Below, one piece after another: positions 1-9,764 of a DNA stretch of 64,000 bases (its first letter is position 1; each line of letters starts with the position of its first letter). The translations under genes were made by a program, and so were the position numbers. Location of the stretch: the NCBI RefSeq assembly GCF_000226955.1, contig NZ_AGFU01000023.1, positions 1-64,000 on the forward strand. The letters run 5' to 3'. The DNA is from Sphingomonas elodea ATCC 31461 (GTDB taxonomy: Bacteria; Pseudomonadota; Alphaproteobacteria; Sphingomonadales; Sphingomonadaceae). Under the pieces are notes generated by a model that saw nothing but the letters and a program-made list of their open reading frames with translations, was not told where the DNA came from and did no database searches.

Positions 1-118
1 TTTGGGAATCCCTCGACGATTCAGCTCGGTCGAAATCCGCTCTAAGCTCCTCTCGCGATCCTAGCCGCCATTGTCTTCGCGACGCGCCTCACGCAGCCCC
101 GCATCCGGTGCGCCCGGG

Positions 119-1642
119 TCAGCGCTTCAGCCGGTCGTCGAGCCAGCGGGCGGCGGCGTCGGGGCTCTGCTGGTCCGTGTCGCGATCGACCAGGTAGTTG
201 GCCTCGCGCATCCGTTCGACCGGAATAGCCCCGATCAGCGGGCGGAGCGCGGCCTGGAAGCGGCGGTCGCCCGCGCGGGAAGGTGCGATCAGCAGCACCG
301 CGTCATAGCCGGGGATCGCCCCCTTGGGGTCCCGCAGCACCGCCAACCCCTGCGCGGCGATGCGGCCGTCGGACGAGAAGGCGGGGATCACGTCCGCGGT
401 GCCGCTGGCGAGGGCGCGGTACATGAAGGTCGGCTGATAGGGATGCGCCTCGGCAAAACGGAGGCCATAGGCAGCCTGCACCGCCTTCCATTCGGAGCGT
501 TCGAGAAACTCGATGTCGGTGGCGAGCTTCAACGACGGGGCGATGCGGGCGAGATCGGCGATCGTGGCGATGCCGCGCCGCCGGGCATCGTCGCCGCGCA
601 TCACGAAAGCATAGGCATTTTCGAAGCCGAGGGACCCGAGCAGGGTCACGCCCTTGGTGCGCCTTGCCCAGTCTGCGACCCCTCGGACGATCGCGGCGCG
701 GGACGGCACATCGTGGCGGCGCATCTGGTTGGTCCAGATCGTGCCGGAATAGTCGACATAGACGTCGATCGCGTTGCTGGCGAGCGCGCCATAGGCAACG
801 CCGGAGCCCAGCCCCTCACGGTAGCGGACCGCATAGCCCGCGGCCTGCAGCCGCGCGCCGATCAGCCGGGCAAGGACATACTGCTCGGAAAAGCCCTTTG
901 CGCCGATCGTCACCGTGCCGCGCGCTGCCGGCCAGGCCGGGGCAAGCGCCGCCAGCGCACCGGCGGCAAGCGCGCCCAGGCTTGCCCAGACGAGCAGCCG
1001 CCGGCGGCGTGCGATCCCCCATTCGGCCAGGCCAAGCAGCGCATCTACCGCCAAGGCAAGCGTGGCGGCGGCGATGCAACCGGCGAGCACCAGCGTCCAG
1101 TTCTGCGTCTGTAGCCCTGCGAAGATCAGGTCGCCCAGGCTCGGCTGGCCGACGGTGGTGGACAGGGTCGCCGCCCCGATCGTCCAGACGGCAGCGGTGC
1201 GGATGCCCGCCATCACCATGGGGGCGACCAGCGGCGCCTCGACCAGCCGCAGCGTCTGCCAGCGGGTCATGCCGACGCCGTCCGCCGCCTCGCGCACCGC
1301 CGGGTCGAGGGTGACGAGGCCGGTCACCGCGTTCCGCAGGATCGGCAACAAGGCATAGAGCGTGAGCGCCAGCAGCGAGGGCAGGAAGCCGAGCGCCGGA
1401 ATGCCGCCGCCGACCAGCGCCGACACCGACAGCAACAGCGGATAGAAAAGCGCAAGCAGCGCAAGGCTGGGGACGGTCTGGATCAGGCTCGCGACTCCCA
1501 GCGCTACCCGGGCGACGCCCCGGTGTCGGGCCGACAGCACCGCCAGGGGCAGGCTGATCGCGATTCCGAGCAGCAGCGCGGCGAGCGCCAGCAGCAGGTG
1601 CTGGGCCAGCAGATCGGGCACGCGGGTGAAGGCGGCGGTCAT
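119..1642 (-). CDS. Osmoprotectant-type ABC transporter permease fused to substrate-binding protein
   Basis: The protein has 507 residues. Residues 1-205 are a hydrophobic permease of the OpuBB/ProW kind with about six membrane segments. After another hydrophobic stretch near 215-240, residues 240-507 form a type II periplasmic binding domain of the OpuBC/OsmF class, beginning with a GAKGFSEQY-type motif. It should import a quaternary-amine osmolyte or a related small compound (the EgtU family of the same architecture takes ergothioneine). Its start overlaps the end of the upstream ATPase gene by 4 nt, so the two form one leftward operon and a complete importer. The exact substrate cannot be read from sequence. 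Confidence 0.88.
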   Translation of the reverse strand: MTAAFTRVPDLLAQHLLLALAALLLGIAISLPLAVLSARHRGVARVALGVASLIQTVPSLALLALFYPLLLSVSALVGGGIPALGFLPSLLALTLYALLPILRNAVTGLVTLDPAVREAADGVGMTRWQTLRLVEAPLVAPMVMAGIRTAAVWTIGAATLSTTVGQPSLGDLIFAGLQTQNWTLVLAGCIAAATLALAVDALLGLAEWGIARRRRLLVWASLGALAAGALAALAPAWPAARGTVTIGAKGFSEQYVLARLIGARLQAAGYAVRYREGLGSGVAYGALASNAIDVYVDYSGTIWTNQMRRHDVPSRAAIVRGVADWARRTKGVTLLGSLGFENAYAFVMRGDDARRRGIATIADLARIAPSLKLATDIEFLERSEWKAVQAAYGLRFAEAHPYQPTFMYRALASGTADVIPAFSSDGRIAAQGLAVLRDPKGAIPGYDAVLLIAPSRAGDRRFQAALRPLIGAIPVERMREANYLVDRDTDQQSPDAAARWLDDRLKR

Positions 1643-2436
1643 CGGGCCAGCGCCGCCAGCCGCTCGGCCTGTTCGCGCGGTACCGCGACGAGCGCGTCGG
1701 CGGCCGCGCCGCCCTTGCCGGCAAGCAGGTCGGCCGGCGTGGCGTCGCCGACGATCCTGCCCGCCTCCATCACCAGCACGCGATCGGCGAGCAGCAGCGC
1801 TTCCGCCATATCGTGCGTAACGAGAAGCGTCGTCAGCCCCATCGTGTCGTGAAGGCCGCGGATCGCCTTGCCCAGCGCATCGCGGGTGACCGGGTCGAGC
1901 GCGCCGAACGGCTCGTCCATCAGCAGCAGTCGCGGGCGTGTGGCGAGAGCCCGGGCGACGCCGACGCGCTGACGTTGGCCGCCCGAAAGCGCATCCGGCA
2001 TACGCGCCGCCATCGCTTCGGGAAGGTCGACCAGGCGGAGCAGTTCGGCGACGCGGGAGTCGCGATCGCGCGCACCGGCCAGCCGCAGGCCGATCGCGAC
2101 ATTCTCGCCCACCGTGAGATGCGGGAACAGCCCGACATTCTGGAAGACATAGCCGATCCGGCGGCGCAGCAGATGGGGAGGCTCGGCATCCACCGGCGTG
2201 CCGCCGATGGTGATGCGGCCCGCGCTGGGCTCTATCAGTCGGTTGACCATCTTGAGCAAGGTCGACTTGCCCGAGCCCGACGCCCCGACCAGCGCGACGA
2301 AGCTCCCGCCCCGGATCGTGCAGGATACGCCGTCCACCGCCTGCGTGCCCGTTGCATAGGACTTGCGCACTGCATCAAAGGCTAGGTTGTGCAGGGGCTC
2401 CGGCATCGCGAGTGCTTGTGGGCAATCGTGGCTCAA
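1639..2436 (-). CDS. Osmoprotectant-type ABC transporter ATP-binding protein
   Basis: This 265-residue ATPase energises the fused permease/binding protein encoded just downstream. Walker A lies at residues 51-58 (GASGSGKS), the Q-loop near 99, the signature LSGGQ at 150-154 and Walker B with MDEP at about 172-176. It is the ProV/OpuBA class but lacks the C-terminal CBS domains of long ProV proteins. An internal ATG ten codons in (MPEPLHN) is an alternative start that would remove a poorly conserved leader. The 4-nt overlap with the next gene implies translational coupling. Substrate is inferred only from the family. Confidence 0.88.
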   Translation of the reverse strand: MSHDCPQALAMPEPLHNLAFDAVRKSYATGTQAVDGVSCTIRGGSFVALVGASGSGKSTLLKMVNRLIEPSAGRITIGGTPVDAEPPHLLRRRIGYVFQNVGLFPHLTVGENVAIGLRLAGARDRDSRVAELLRLVDLPEAMAARMPDALSGGQRQRVGVARALATRPRLLLMDEPFGALDPVTRDALGKAIRGLHDTMGLTTLLVTHDMAEALLLADRVLVMEAGRIVGDATPADLLAGKGGAAADALVAVPREQAERLAALAR

Positions 2437-2508
2437 AGGTCAAAGCGATCAGAGTGGCGTAAATGCAACAGATTGAATGGAACCATGCCACCCGTGCGGG
2501 CGCCTCGC

Positions 2509-2538
2509 TTGACAATAAATTATTAATATGATTTTTCC
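2509..2538 (+). promoter_or_regulatory. AT-rich promoter/operator candidate upstream of TBDR
   Basis: A perfect TTGACA (2509-2514) is followed by an AT-rich run holding AATAA-A-TTATT (2514-2524) and AATATGAT (2525-2532). It lies about 75-100 bp before the TBDR start in otherwise GC-rich DNA. No -10 box sits at the ideal distance, so the exact promoter is uncertain. The octamer AATATGAT recurs in the GH36/GH42 intergenic region, which could reflect a common regulator. Confidence 0.4.
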
Positions 2539-2613
2539 CACAAAGGGCAGCAATCGTTTGCTCGTTTAAAGCATTGGCACAAGCGGACAAGCCGCCTGCC
2601 GTGGGGAGGATCT

Positions 2614-5409
2614 ATGAAAGCAACTTTCACGCGCTCGCGCGTGTCCGTTTCCGTGCGCCGTTCGGCGCTCGCTTCCGTTGCATCGCTGGCCGTAATGACG
2701 CTTGCCGTACCGGCAAGCGCGCAGACCGCGCCGGCCGACCAGTCGGGCGAAGCCGCCGGCCAGGAAGCCGAAATCGTCGTCACCGGCCTGCGCGCCAGCC
2801 TCAATCGCTCGATCGACGTCAAGCGCGACGCCAGCTCGATCGTCGATTCGATCGCGTCGGAAGACCTGGGCAAGTTCCCCGACACCAACGTCGCCGAATC
2901 GCTCCAGCGCATCACCGGCGTTTCGGTCGATCGGAGCAGCGGCGAGGGTCGCTTCGTCACCGTCCGCGGCTTCGGCCCGCAGTTCAACCAGCTGCTGCTC
3001 AACGGTCGCACGCTCGCCACCGAGAATCCCGGCCGCCAGTTCAGCTTCGACCTGCTGCCCGCCGACCTGATCTCGGGTGCCGACGTCTACAAGACCGCCA
3101 ATGCCAATCTCCAGGAAGGCGGCATCGGCTCGACGATCAACCTCAAGACGCCGCGCCCGTTCGACACGCCCGGCCAGCGCGTGATCCTCAGCGCCAAGGC
3201 CAATTACGAGAGCCTGGCGGACAAGTTCACCCCCGACCTGTTCGGCCTCTACAGCAACACCTTCCTCGACGGGCGCCTGGGCGTGCTCGTCTCGGCCTCG
3301 TACGAGCAGCGCAAGGCGCGGATCGATACCGCATCGGTGAGCGGCTATTACCGGACCAGCGTCGGCGGCGCCAACGGCTCGCCGGTGCTGAACAACGTGT
3401 CCATGCCGCAGGACTATAACCAGTATTCCGACAGCCAGGACCGCAAGCGGCGGACCTTCACCGCCACGCTCCAGGCGAAGCCGACCGACACGCTGACGAT
3501 GACGCTGGACGGCGTGTACAACAAGTTCGACGTCCGCTCGGTCGCCAACCAGATCGGCCATTTCTACTCGCCGGCGAACATCAGCAACGTGAAGCTGGAC
3601 GGCAACCGCACCGTCATCGGCTTCGACCAGGATGCAACCGGCCACACCGACTATGTCGCGCGCACCTTCAACCGGCCGACGGAGCTCAAGTCGGTCGGCT
3701 TCAACACGGTGTGGAAGCCGAATACGATGGTCGACGTCGCGTTCGACAGTTCCTATTCGGAAGCGCGCAACAACAATGGCGGCAACGAGATCTTCGCGGT
3801 CATCGGGTTCAACAACCCGATCAAGGTGGACAGCAGCGGCAGCGGCCTGCCGAGCCTGACGGCGACCAACGGCTTCACCAATCCCAATGTCGGCCGCGCC
3901 CATTTCGCGACGCGCCAGGGCTCCAACTATGGCGAGACGGTGTACGAGAACCGCCTCGATGTGACGCTGCGGACCGATTACGAGCATCTGACCGCGCTGC
4001 GCTTCGGTGCGATCTACACCGATCGCACCAAGGACAACCAGCTGGTCCAGTCGAGCAGCGACACCTGGTGCTCCTATTGCGGCTATTCGATCCCGGTGGC
4101 GAGCGGCCTGCTCCAGCCCTTCACCCCCAGCAACTTCCTGGGCGGCGTGGGCGGCACCTTCCCGCGCGCCTGGCTGGCGTTCAACCCGGAGAGCTATTTC
4201 ACCTTCCTCGAGAGCCGGGCGGCGGCCGATGCCCAGGATCGCGCGACCGGTCAGCCGGTCGGCACCACCTATGCGCAGATCCAGCGGACCAACGGCTATG
4301 CCGCGACCGTGCAGCCCAGCTCGTACCGGGTGCATGAGAAGGTTGCCGGCGCCTATGCGCAGATCGACTTCAAGGGCGAGATCGGCGGCATGAAGCTGAC
4401 CGGTGCGCTGGGTGCGCGCTACGTGCATACCGAACTGACCTCGACCGGCGTGAACCAGGTGCTGCTCGATCTGCTGCCGACCCCGAACGATCCCACGCTG
4501 TACCGCGCGCCGCTCTCGCCCACGGCAGTGCCGGTATCGGGCCAGACCAGCTATGACAGCTTCCTGCCGAGCCTGAACGCGAAGCTTGAGCTGTCGCGTG
4601 ACATGGTGGCCCGCTTCGGCGCGTCGCAGACGGTCACGCGTCCGAACCTGACCGACCTCGCGCCGCAGCTGGTCTACACCGTCACCCGCCCGGGCAACCT
4701 GCAGGCGAGCGGCGGCAACCCGGCGCTGAAGCCGTACAAGTCGACCAACCTCGATCTCAGCTACGAATGGTACTATCAGAACGCCGGCTTCTTCACCGTC
4801 GGCGCCTTCTACAAGCGGCTCGACGACTTCATCGTCACCTCGGTGGGCAACGAGACGATCACGATCGCCAATGCCTCTAACCTGCCCGAGTTCGCCGGCG
4901 GCCGCGCGACCTTCGCGGTCAGCCGTCCGCGAAACGTGGGCGCGGCGACGGTCTACGGCCTCGAAGTCGGCTTCCAACACAATTTCTCGTACCTGCCGGC
5001 ACCGTTCGACGGCCTGGGCGTGACGCTGAACGCCACCTTCGTGAAATCGAGCACGGGCGACAGCAACGACAACGGCGCCGCCTTCGCGCTGGTCGGCCTG
5101 GGTAACAGCCAGAATGCGGTGCTGTTCTACGAGAAGGGCCCGATCCAGTTCCGCGCCGCCTACAACCACCGCGACGGCTTCCTCTCCACCCAGTCCAACG
5201 CGACGGGCGGCAACCCGGTCTTCACCCGCGGCGCCGGCCAGGTGGACCTGCAGGCGAGCTATGCCGTCACCAAGAGCGTGTCGCTGGTCGCCGAGGCGAT
5301 CAACGTCACCAACGCGGTGGTCCAGACCTATGACGGGACGGTCAACAAGTTCCTGAGCTATACCGAAACCGGTCCGCGCTACGCCCTTGGGGTGCGCGCC
5401 CGCTTCTGA
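2614..5409 (+). CDS. TonB-dependent outer-membrane receptor, galactoside locus
   Basis: The 931-residue protein starts with a signal peptide ending at ASAQ (about residue 35). A TonB-box-like EIVVTGLRASL follows at about 50-60, then a plug domain (GKFPDTNVAESLQRITGV, TVRGFGPQFNQ) and a C-terminal beta-barrel ending in ALGVRARF with terminal Phe, as required for BAM-dependent insertion. It belongs to the Caulobacter/Sphingomonas-type carbohydrate TBDRs. It faces an alpha-galactosidase gene and lies next to a beta-galactosidase, so it probably imports a galactose-containing oligosaccharide; this is inferred from context. A GGGGAGG-type ribosome site (GTGGGGAGG) precedes the ATG, and a strong terminator follows. 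Confidence 0.92.
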   Translation: MKATFTRSRVSVSVRRSALASVASLAVMTLAVPASAQTAPADQSGEAAGQEAEIVVTGLRASLNRSIDVKRDASSIVDSIASEDLGKFPDTNVAESLQRITGVSVDRSSGEGRFVTVRGFGPQFNQLLLNGRTLATENPGRQFSFDLLPADLISGADVYKTANANLQEGGIGSTINLKTPRPFDTPGQRVILSAKANYESLADKFTPDLFGLYSNTFLDGRLGVLVSASYEQRKARIDTASVSGYYRTSVGGANGSPVLNNVSMPQDYNQYSDSQDRKRRTFTATLQAKPTDTLTMTLDGVYNKFDVRSVANQIGHFYSPANISNVKLDGNRTVIGFDQDATGHTDYVARTFNRPTELKSVGFNTVWKPNTMVDVAFDSSYSEARNNNGGNEIFAVIGFNNPIKVDSSGSGLPSLTATNGFTNPNVGRAHFATRQGSNYGETVYENRLDVTLRTDYEHLTALRFGAIYTDRTKDNQLVQSSSDTWCSYCGYSIPVASGLLQPFTPSNFLGGVGGTFPRAWLAFNPESYFTFLESRAAADAQDRATGQPVGTTYAQIQRTNGYAATVQPSSYRVHEKVAGAYAQIDFKGEIGGMKLTGALGARYVHTELTSTGVNQVLLDLLPTPNDPTLYRAPLSPTAVPVSGQTSYDSFLPSLNAKLELSRDMVARFGASQTVTRPNLTDLAPQLVYTVTRPGNLQASGGNPALKPYKSTNLDLSYEWYYQNAGFFTVGAFYKRLDDFIVTSVGNETITIANASNLPEFAGGRATFAVSRPRNVGAATVYGLEVGFQHNFSYLPAPFDGLGVTLNATFVKSSTGDSNDNGAAFALVGLGNSQNAVLFYEKGPIQFRAAYNHRDGFLSTQSNATGGNPVFTRGAGQVDLQASYAVTKSVSLVAEAINVTNAVVQTYDGTVNKFLSYTETGPRYALGVRARF

Positions 5410-5432
5410 TCGGACGCCGCGGACCAAGCAGG

Positions 5433-5461
5433 AAGGCGGGGCTTTCGGGCCCCGCCTTTTT
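5433..5461 (+). terminator. Rho-independent terminator after TBDR
   Basis: A perfect 8-bp GC stem (GGCGGGGC 5435-5442, GCCCCGCC 5449-5456) with loop TTTCGG is extended by AA/TT pairs and followed by a T run. The A residues on the left also let it serve the leftward gene ending at 5480, so it may be bidirectional between these convergent genes. Confidence 0.9.
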
Positions 5462-5479
5462 CGTTGGCCCCGAAGCGGA

Positions 5480-7600
5480 TCAGGCGATCCGTTCGAGGTG
5501 GAGCAGGAACGCCGCCTGCGGCTTGAGGCGCGGCGGCTGGAGCCCGGCCGCCATCAACGCCGCGCCCGAGAACACCGCGCCTTCGCCCAGTGCTGCGAAC
5601 AGCGGCGAGGCGGGATAGCCGCTGCCCGGCCAGGCCAGCGTCACCCGGTAGCGCGCCGCCGGATCGAGCCCGTCGAGCCGCAAGGGAGCGGCAAAATAGC
5701 CGCGCGGCTCGGTGACCTGGGTGTAGGAGAACAGCGCCTCCCGCTGGTCGGCGGCGACGATGCCGAAGGCGATCTCGCTTTCCGGCCGGTCGAGCCGGTA
5801 GAGGTCGCCTGTATGAATCAGCGCGCGGTGCCGCTTGTGGAGCGCGATGCCGGCGGCGAGCTCGGCCCGCTCGGCATCCTCCATCGCGTTGAGGTCTGCT
5901 TCCACGCCAAAATGGCCGAACAGTGCGGTGGCGACGCGCGTCGCCATGCCCACCCGTCGGCCGGTGATGTGGCAATCGGCCGGGCCGACATGCGCGCCCA
6001 TCAGCTCGGCCGGCACGAAGGTGGAGAGGCCGCGCTGGATCGTCAGCCGGTCGAGCGCGTCGTTGGTGTCCGAGGTCCACACGCGGTCGGTATAGTCGAG
6101 AATGCCGAAGTCGGTACGGCCGCCGCCGGCCGAGCAGCTTTCGATCTCGACCGAAGGATGCGCCGCGCGCAGCCGGGCGAGCACCTCGTACAGCCCGAGC
6201 ACATGGGCATGCGCGCCGGCGGCCCCGCCGGCGCCGCCGGGATGGGTGATGTCGCGGTTCATGTCCCATTTGAGATAGGCGATGGCGTGTTCGCGCAGCA
6301 GCGCATCGATCCGTTCGAACAGATGCTCGCGCACCGCCGCCTGACCGAAATCGAGCACCAGCTGGTTGCGGAAGCGCAGCTGCGGGGCAGGGGGTGTGCC
6401 GAGCACCCACTCTGGATGGGCGCGGAACAGCTCGCTGTCCGGATTGACCATCTCGGGTTCCACCCACAGGCCGAACTCCATGCCGAGCTTGCGCACATGC
6501 GCCACCAGCGGCCCCAGGCCGTCCGAGTAGATCGCCGGATCGACGATCCAGTCGCCGAGGCCCACGGTGTCGTCGCGGCGGCCGAGGAACCAGCCATCGT
6601 CGAGCACGAACCGCTCGATGCCGATCGCGGCGGCTTTGTCTGCCAGCGCCATCAGGGCCGCGGGCTTGTGGTCGAAATAGACCGCTTCCCAGGTGTTGTA
6701 GTGGACCGGCCGCGGCTTGGCGCGCAGCCGATCGTGCTGCGGCCGCGCGCGGACATGGGCGTGGAAGGCGCGGGCGAGGCCGCTGCGCCCGGCATCGGAC
6801 CAGGCGCAGACCAGATCGGGGCTGGTATAGCGCGCGCCCGGCGCCAGCCGGCACTCGCCCGGCAGGAACAGCTCGCCCAGCTGGAGATAGGCGCGTCCGT
6901 CGGACAGCGTCTCCGCCCAGAGCCGATGGTTGCCGCTCCAGGCGAGCTGCACGCCGAACACCTCGCCCGCCTGCTCGCCGCAGGGCCCGACTTCGGCGAG
7001 GATCGCGGGGAAGGCATCATGGCTGGTGCGGCCGCGCCGGTTCTCGCGCGCCACCGCGCCCATCGCGCGGGCCACGCGGCGGGTCTGCAGCTCGCCCGAC
7101 CAGCGGCCCTCGAACAGCGTCCAGTCGGTCACCGCCTCGGGGGCCGGCAGGGCGGGGGCATCGCACGCCTCGACGCTGAGCGCGGTGTCGCCGCGGTTGA
7201 TCAGCGTGGTCCGCATCCGCAGCACGTCGCCGGCAAGATGCAGCCGGTGGACGAGGCCGATGCCGTGGGCGGTATCTTCCGAATCGATCTCGACGGTTGC
7301 GGCGTCGATCCGGTGTATCGCGGTGATCGCGGTCCAGGTCGCCCAGCCTTGGCCGTCGCGATGCGCCGACAGCCCGGGGCGGCCGGGAAAGCCCGCACCG
7401 ATCAGCGGCGTGAGGCCCAAGGGCGGCGTGGTCGCGGGCGAGCAGGGGGCTTCCTGCCGCACGCCCAGCAGCGCCAGCGCGGCGGGATCGAGATCGTCGG
7501 GCAGGCGGCGGCCCCAGTAGAGGATCGCCGGCGCCTCGCCGCGGCAATCGACGATCAGGCAGGTGGCGCGGCCATCGAGCCGGACAAACGGGTCGGTCAC
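5480..7600 (-). CDS. Alpha-galactosidase, GH36
   Basis: The 706-residue enzyme hydrolyses terminal alpha-galactosides such as raffinose-type oligosaccharides. The N-terminal beta-supersandwich precedes a TIM barrel with NTWEAVYFD, the LDDGWF motif and the catalytic nucleophile Asp446 in KWDMNR; the likely acid/base is Asp511 in WTSDTND. Length and motif order are those of complete GH36 enzymes (about 700 residues). No signal peptide is evident, so it should act in the cytoplasm. It is divergent from the GH42 gene across a 202-bp intergenic region and convergent with the TBDR, forming a galactoside locus. Confidence 0.94.
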   Translation of the reverse strand: MTDPFVRLDGRATCLIVDCRGEAPAILYWGRRLPDDLDPAALALLGVRQEAPCSPATTPPLGLTPLIGAGFPGRPGLSAHRDGQGWATWTAITAIHRIDAATVEIDSEDTAHGIGLVHRLHLAGDVLRMRTTLINRGDTALSVEACDAPALPAPEAVTDWTLFEGRWSGELQTRRVARAMGAVARENRRGRTSHDAFPAILAEVGPCGEQAGEVFGVQLAWSGNHRLWAETLSDGRAYLQLGELFLPGECRLAPGARYTSPDLVCAWSDAGRSGLARAFHAHVRARPQHDRLRAKPRPVHYNTWEAVYFDHKPAALMALADKAAAIGIERFVLDDGWFLGRRDDTVGLGDWIVDPAIYSDGLGPLVAHVRKLGMEFGLWVEPEMVNPDSELFRAHPEWVLGTPPAPQLRFRNQLVLDFGQAAVREHLFERIDALLREHAIAYLKWDMNRDITHPGGAGGAAGAHAHVLGLYEVLARLRAAHPSVEIESCSAGGGRTDFGILDYTDRVWTSDTNDALDRLTIQRGLSTFVPAELMGAHVGPADCHITGRRVGMATRVATALFGHFGVEADLNAMEDAERAELAAGIALHKRHRALIHTGDLYRLDRPESEIAFGIVAADQREALFSYTQVTEPRGYFAAPLRLDGLDPAARYRVTLAWPGSGYPASPLFAALGEGAVFSGAALMAAGLQPPRLKPQAAFLLHLERIA

Positions 7601-7802
7601 AGTGCAATCCTCTCTCGGCGGGCGGGGCGTGCGTCCGCGGCGCAGTCGTTATTGACCGAGGTTTATTATGGTATAAATATGATGATCAACAAGCCAGTGC
7701 GGTGCGCGACGCAATCTTGCCAAGCGCAGCGTGCCGGTACAAACGATTTAGCAACAGGGTGGCGGCGCACGCACGCTGCGGCCCGGAGAGGAATGCAGTC
7801 AG
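7601..7802. promoter_or_regulatory. Divergent GH36/GH42 regulatory region
   Basis: This 202-bp spacer separates divergent alpha- and beta-galactosidase genes. Its centre (7652-7690) is AT-rich: TTGACC at 7652, then an inverted repeat TTTAT-TATGGT-ATAAA (7662-7677) and AATATGATGAT. The octamer AATATGAT is shared with the region upstream of the TBDR at 2614. The ribosome site GGAGAGG (7785-7791) serves the GTG at 7803. The regulator is unknown; an IclR gene lies 5 kb away. Confidence 0.45.
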
Positions 7803-9764
7803 GTGCTTGGCGTCTGCTATTACCCGGAACATTGGTCGCGCGCGCTGTGGGCGGAGGATGCCCGCCGCATGAAGGCGCTGGGGCTGCGCTATGTCCGCAT
7901 CGGCGAATTCGCCTGGTCGCGGCTCGAGCCCGAGCCCGGCACCTATGACTTCGCCTGGCTCGACGAGGCGATCGAGACGCTGGCCGCCGCCGGGCTGGAG
8001 GTGGTGCTCGGTACCCCCACCGCGACACCGCCGAAATGGCTGATCGACCGCTATCCAGAGATCCTGCCGGTCGACCCGGAGACCGGCCGCACCCGCGGCT
8101 TCGGCTCGCGGCGGCATTATGATTTCTCCAGCGACGTCTACTTACGCGAATCCGAGCGGATCGTGACCGCGCTGGCCGAACGTTACGGCAGCCATCCCGG
8201 CGTGGTGGGCTGGCAGACCGACAACGAGTTGTGCTGTCACCTCACCACGCTCAGCGCGTCGCCGGTCGCCCGCGATGCGTTCCGCCTTTGGTGCAAGGCG
8301 CGCTACGGCACGATCGAGGCGCTCAACACCGCCTGGGGCAACGTCTTCTGGTCGATGGAATATCGCAGCTTCGACGAGATCGAACTGCCGGTCGGCGCGG
8401 TGACCGAGACGAGCCCGGCGCACCGCATGGCGTGGCGGCGTTTCTCGTCCGACCAGGTCGCGCGCTATCACGATGCGCAGGTGGCGATCCTGCGCCGGCT
8501 GTCGCAGGGCAAGTTCATCACCCACAACTTCATCCCGATGAACGAGACCGGGGTCGACAACCACCGGCTCGCCCGCGACCTCGATTTCGCGGCGTACGAC
8601 AATTATCCGCTCGGCCGCACCGATCTGTGGATGGCGGACGCGCCCGCCGAGGAATTCCGCCGCTACATGCGGACCGGCCACCCCGATTTCGGCGCCTTCT
8701 TCTTCGACCAGACCCGTGGCCTCGCCCCCGGCGCCTTCTGGATCATGGAGCAGCAGCCGGGGCCCGTGAACTGGGCGATGCACAATCCGCGCCCCGCGCC
8801 GGGCATGGTGCGGCTGTGGACGCTGGAGGCGTTCGCGCACGGCGCCGGCGTGGTCAGCTATTTCCGCTGGCGCCAGGCGCCCTTCGCGCAGGAGCAGATG
8901 CACGCCGGCCTGCTCCGGCCCGACAGCAGCGCGGCGGCGGCGTGGCCCGAGGTCGAGGCGGTCGTCCGCGACCTTGCCCTGCTCGGCCTGGAGGAGCGCC
9001 CGCGCGGCCGTGCCAGGGTGGCGCTGGTCGTCGATGTCGAGGCGCAGTGGCTCGGCGATATCGAGCGGCAGGGCGACAGCTACGACTATACACGCATCCT
9101 GCTCGGCTATTACCAGGCGTTCCGCCGGCTGGGCGTGGATGTCGACTTTATCGCCCCGGACGGCGATCCGGCGGATTACAGGCTGATCGTCGTGCCTTCG
9201 CTGGCGATCGCGCGGGCGGACACGGCGGCGCATCTGGCGCGCGGCGGCGCGGTGGTGCTCTATGGCGCGCGCTCGGGCGCCAAGACCGAGGATTTCACCC
9301 TGCCCGAGACGCTGGCGCCCGGCGCCCTGCAGGCGGTGCTGCCGATCCAGGTGCAGTCGGTCGAGACGCTGCGTCCGGGCTGCGAGGGCAGCATTGCGTG
9401 GAACGGCCGCGTCTATCCGAGCGGCGGCTGGCGCGAGGAGCTGGGGCTGGATGCCTCGGTCGAGACGCTGGGCCGGTTCGAGGATGGCGGCGCGGCGCTG
9501 GTCCGCAAGGACAAGGCGCTGTATCTCGCGACCCTTTCCGACGCGACGCTGCTGACCGACCTGCTGGAGGCGCTCTGTGCCGAGGTGGGCGTGGCGACGG
9601 TGCGGCTGTCCGAGGATCTGCGGATCTGCCGGCGCGGCGGCCTCGTCTTTGCCTTCAACTATGCCGAGACCGCCGCGATGGCGCCGGCACCGCAGGACGC
9701 GACCTTCGTGCTCGGCGGCCACACCATCGCCCCGCGCGACGTTGCCATCTGGAGCGAGAAGTGA
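7803..9764 (+). CDS. Beta-galactosidase, GH42
   Basis: The 653-residue enzyme cleaves beta-galactosides. The N-terminus [10 protein letters not shown] is the GH42 hallmark; the acid/base is Glu142 (QTDNELC) and the nucleophile Glu316 (WIMEQQPGP). The barrel is followed by a trimerisation domain (about 390-590) and a small C-terminal beta domain. The GTG start is chosen because the hallmark begins directly after it and GGAGAGG lies at 7785-7791; an ATG at 7793 is out of frame. No signal peptide is seen, so action is cytoplasmic. Its last bases overlap the next gene (GTGA), making an operon with the esterase and the symporter. Confidence 0.93.
   Translation: MLGVCYYPEHWSRALWAEDARRMKALGLRYVRIGEFAWSRLEPEPGTYDFAWLDEAIETLAAAGLEVVLGTPTATPPKWLIDRYPEILPVDPETGRTRGFGSRRHYDFSSDVYLRESERIVTALAERYGSHPGVVGWQTDNELCCHLTTLSASPVARDAFRLWCKARYGTIEALNTAWGNVFWSMEYRSFDEIELPVGAVTETSPAHRMAWRRFSSDQVARYHDAQVAILRRLSQGKFITHNFIPMNETGVDNHRLARDLDFAAYDNYPLGRTDLWMADAPAEEFRRYMRTGHPDFGAFFFDQTRGLAPGAFWIMEQQPGPVNWAMHNPRPAPGMVRLWTLEAFAHGAGVVSYFRWRQAPFAQEQMHAGLLRPDSSAAAAWPEVEAVVRDLALLGLEERPRGRARVALVVDVEAQWLGDIERQGDSYDYTRILLGYYQAFRRLGVDVDFIAPDGDPADYRLIVVPSLAIARADTAAHLARGGAVVLYGARSGAKTEDFTLPETLAPGALQAVLPIQVQSVETLRPGCEGSIAWNGRVYPSGGWREELGLDASVETLGRFEDGGAALVRKDKALYLATLSDATLLTDLLEALCAEVGVATVRLSEDLRICRRGGLVFAFNYAETAAMAPAPQDATFVLGGHTIAPRDVAIWSEK

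Noticed and set aside
2566-5427. A 953-residue frame on the minus strand opposite the first TBDR
   Set aside because: Composition is the mirror of a real coding strand (Arg/Val/Gly-rich, no domain); the TBDR on the other strand has complete motifs.
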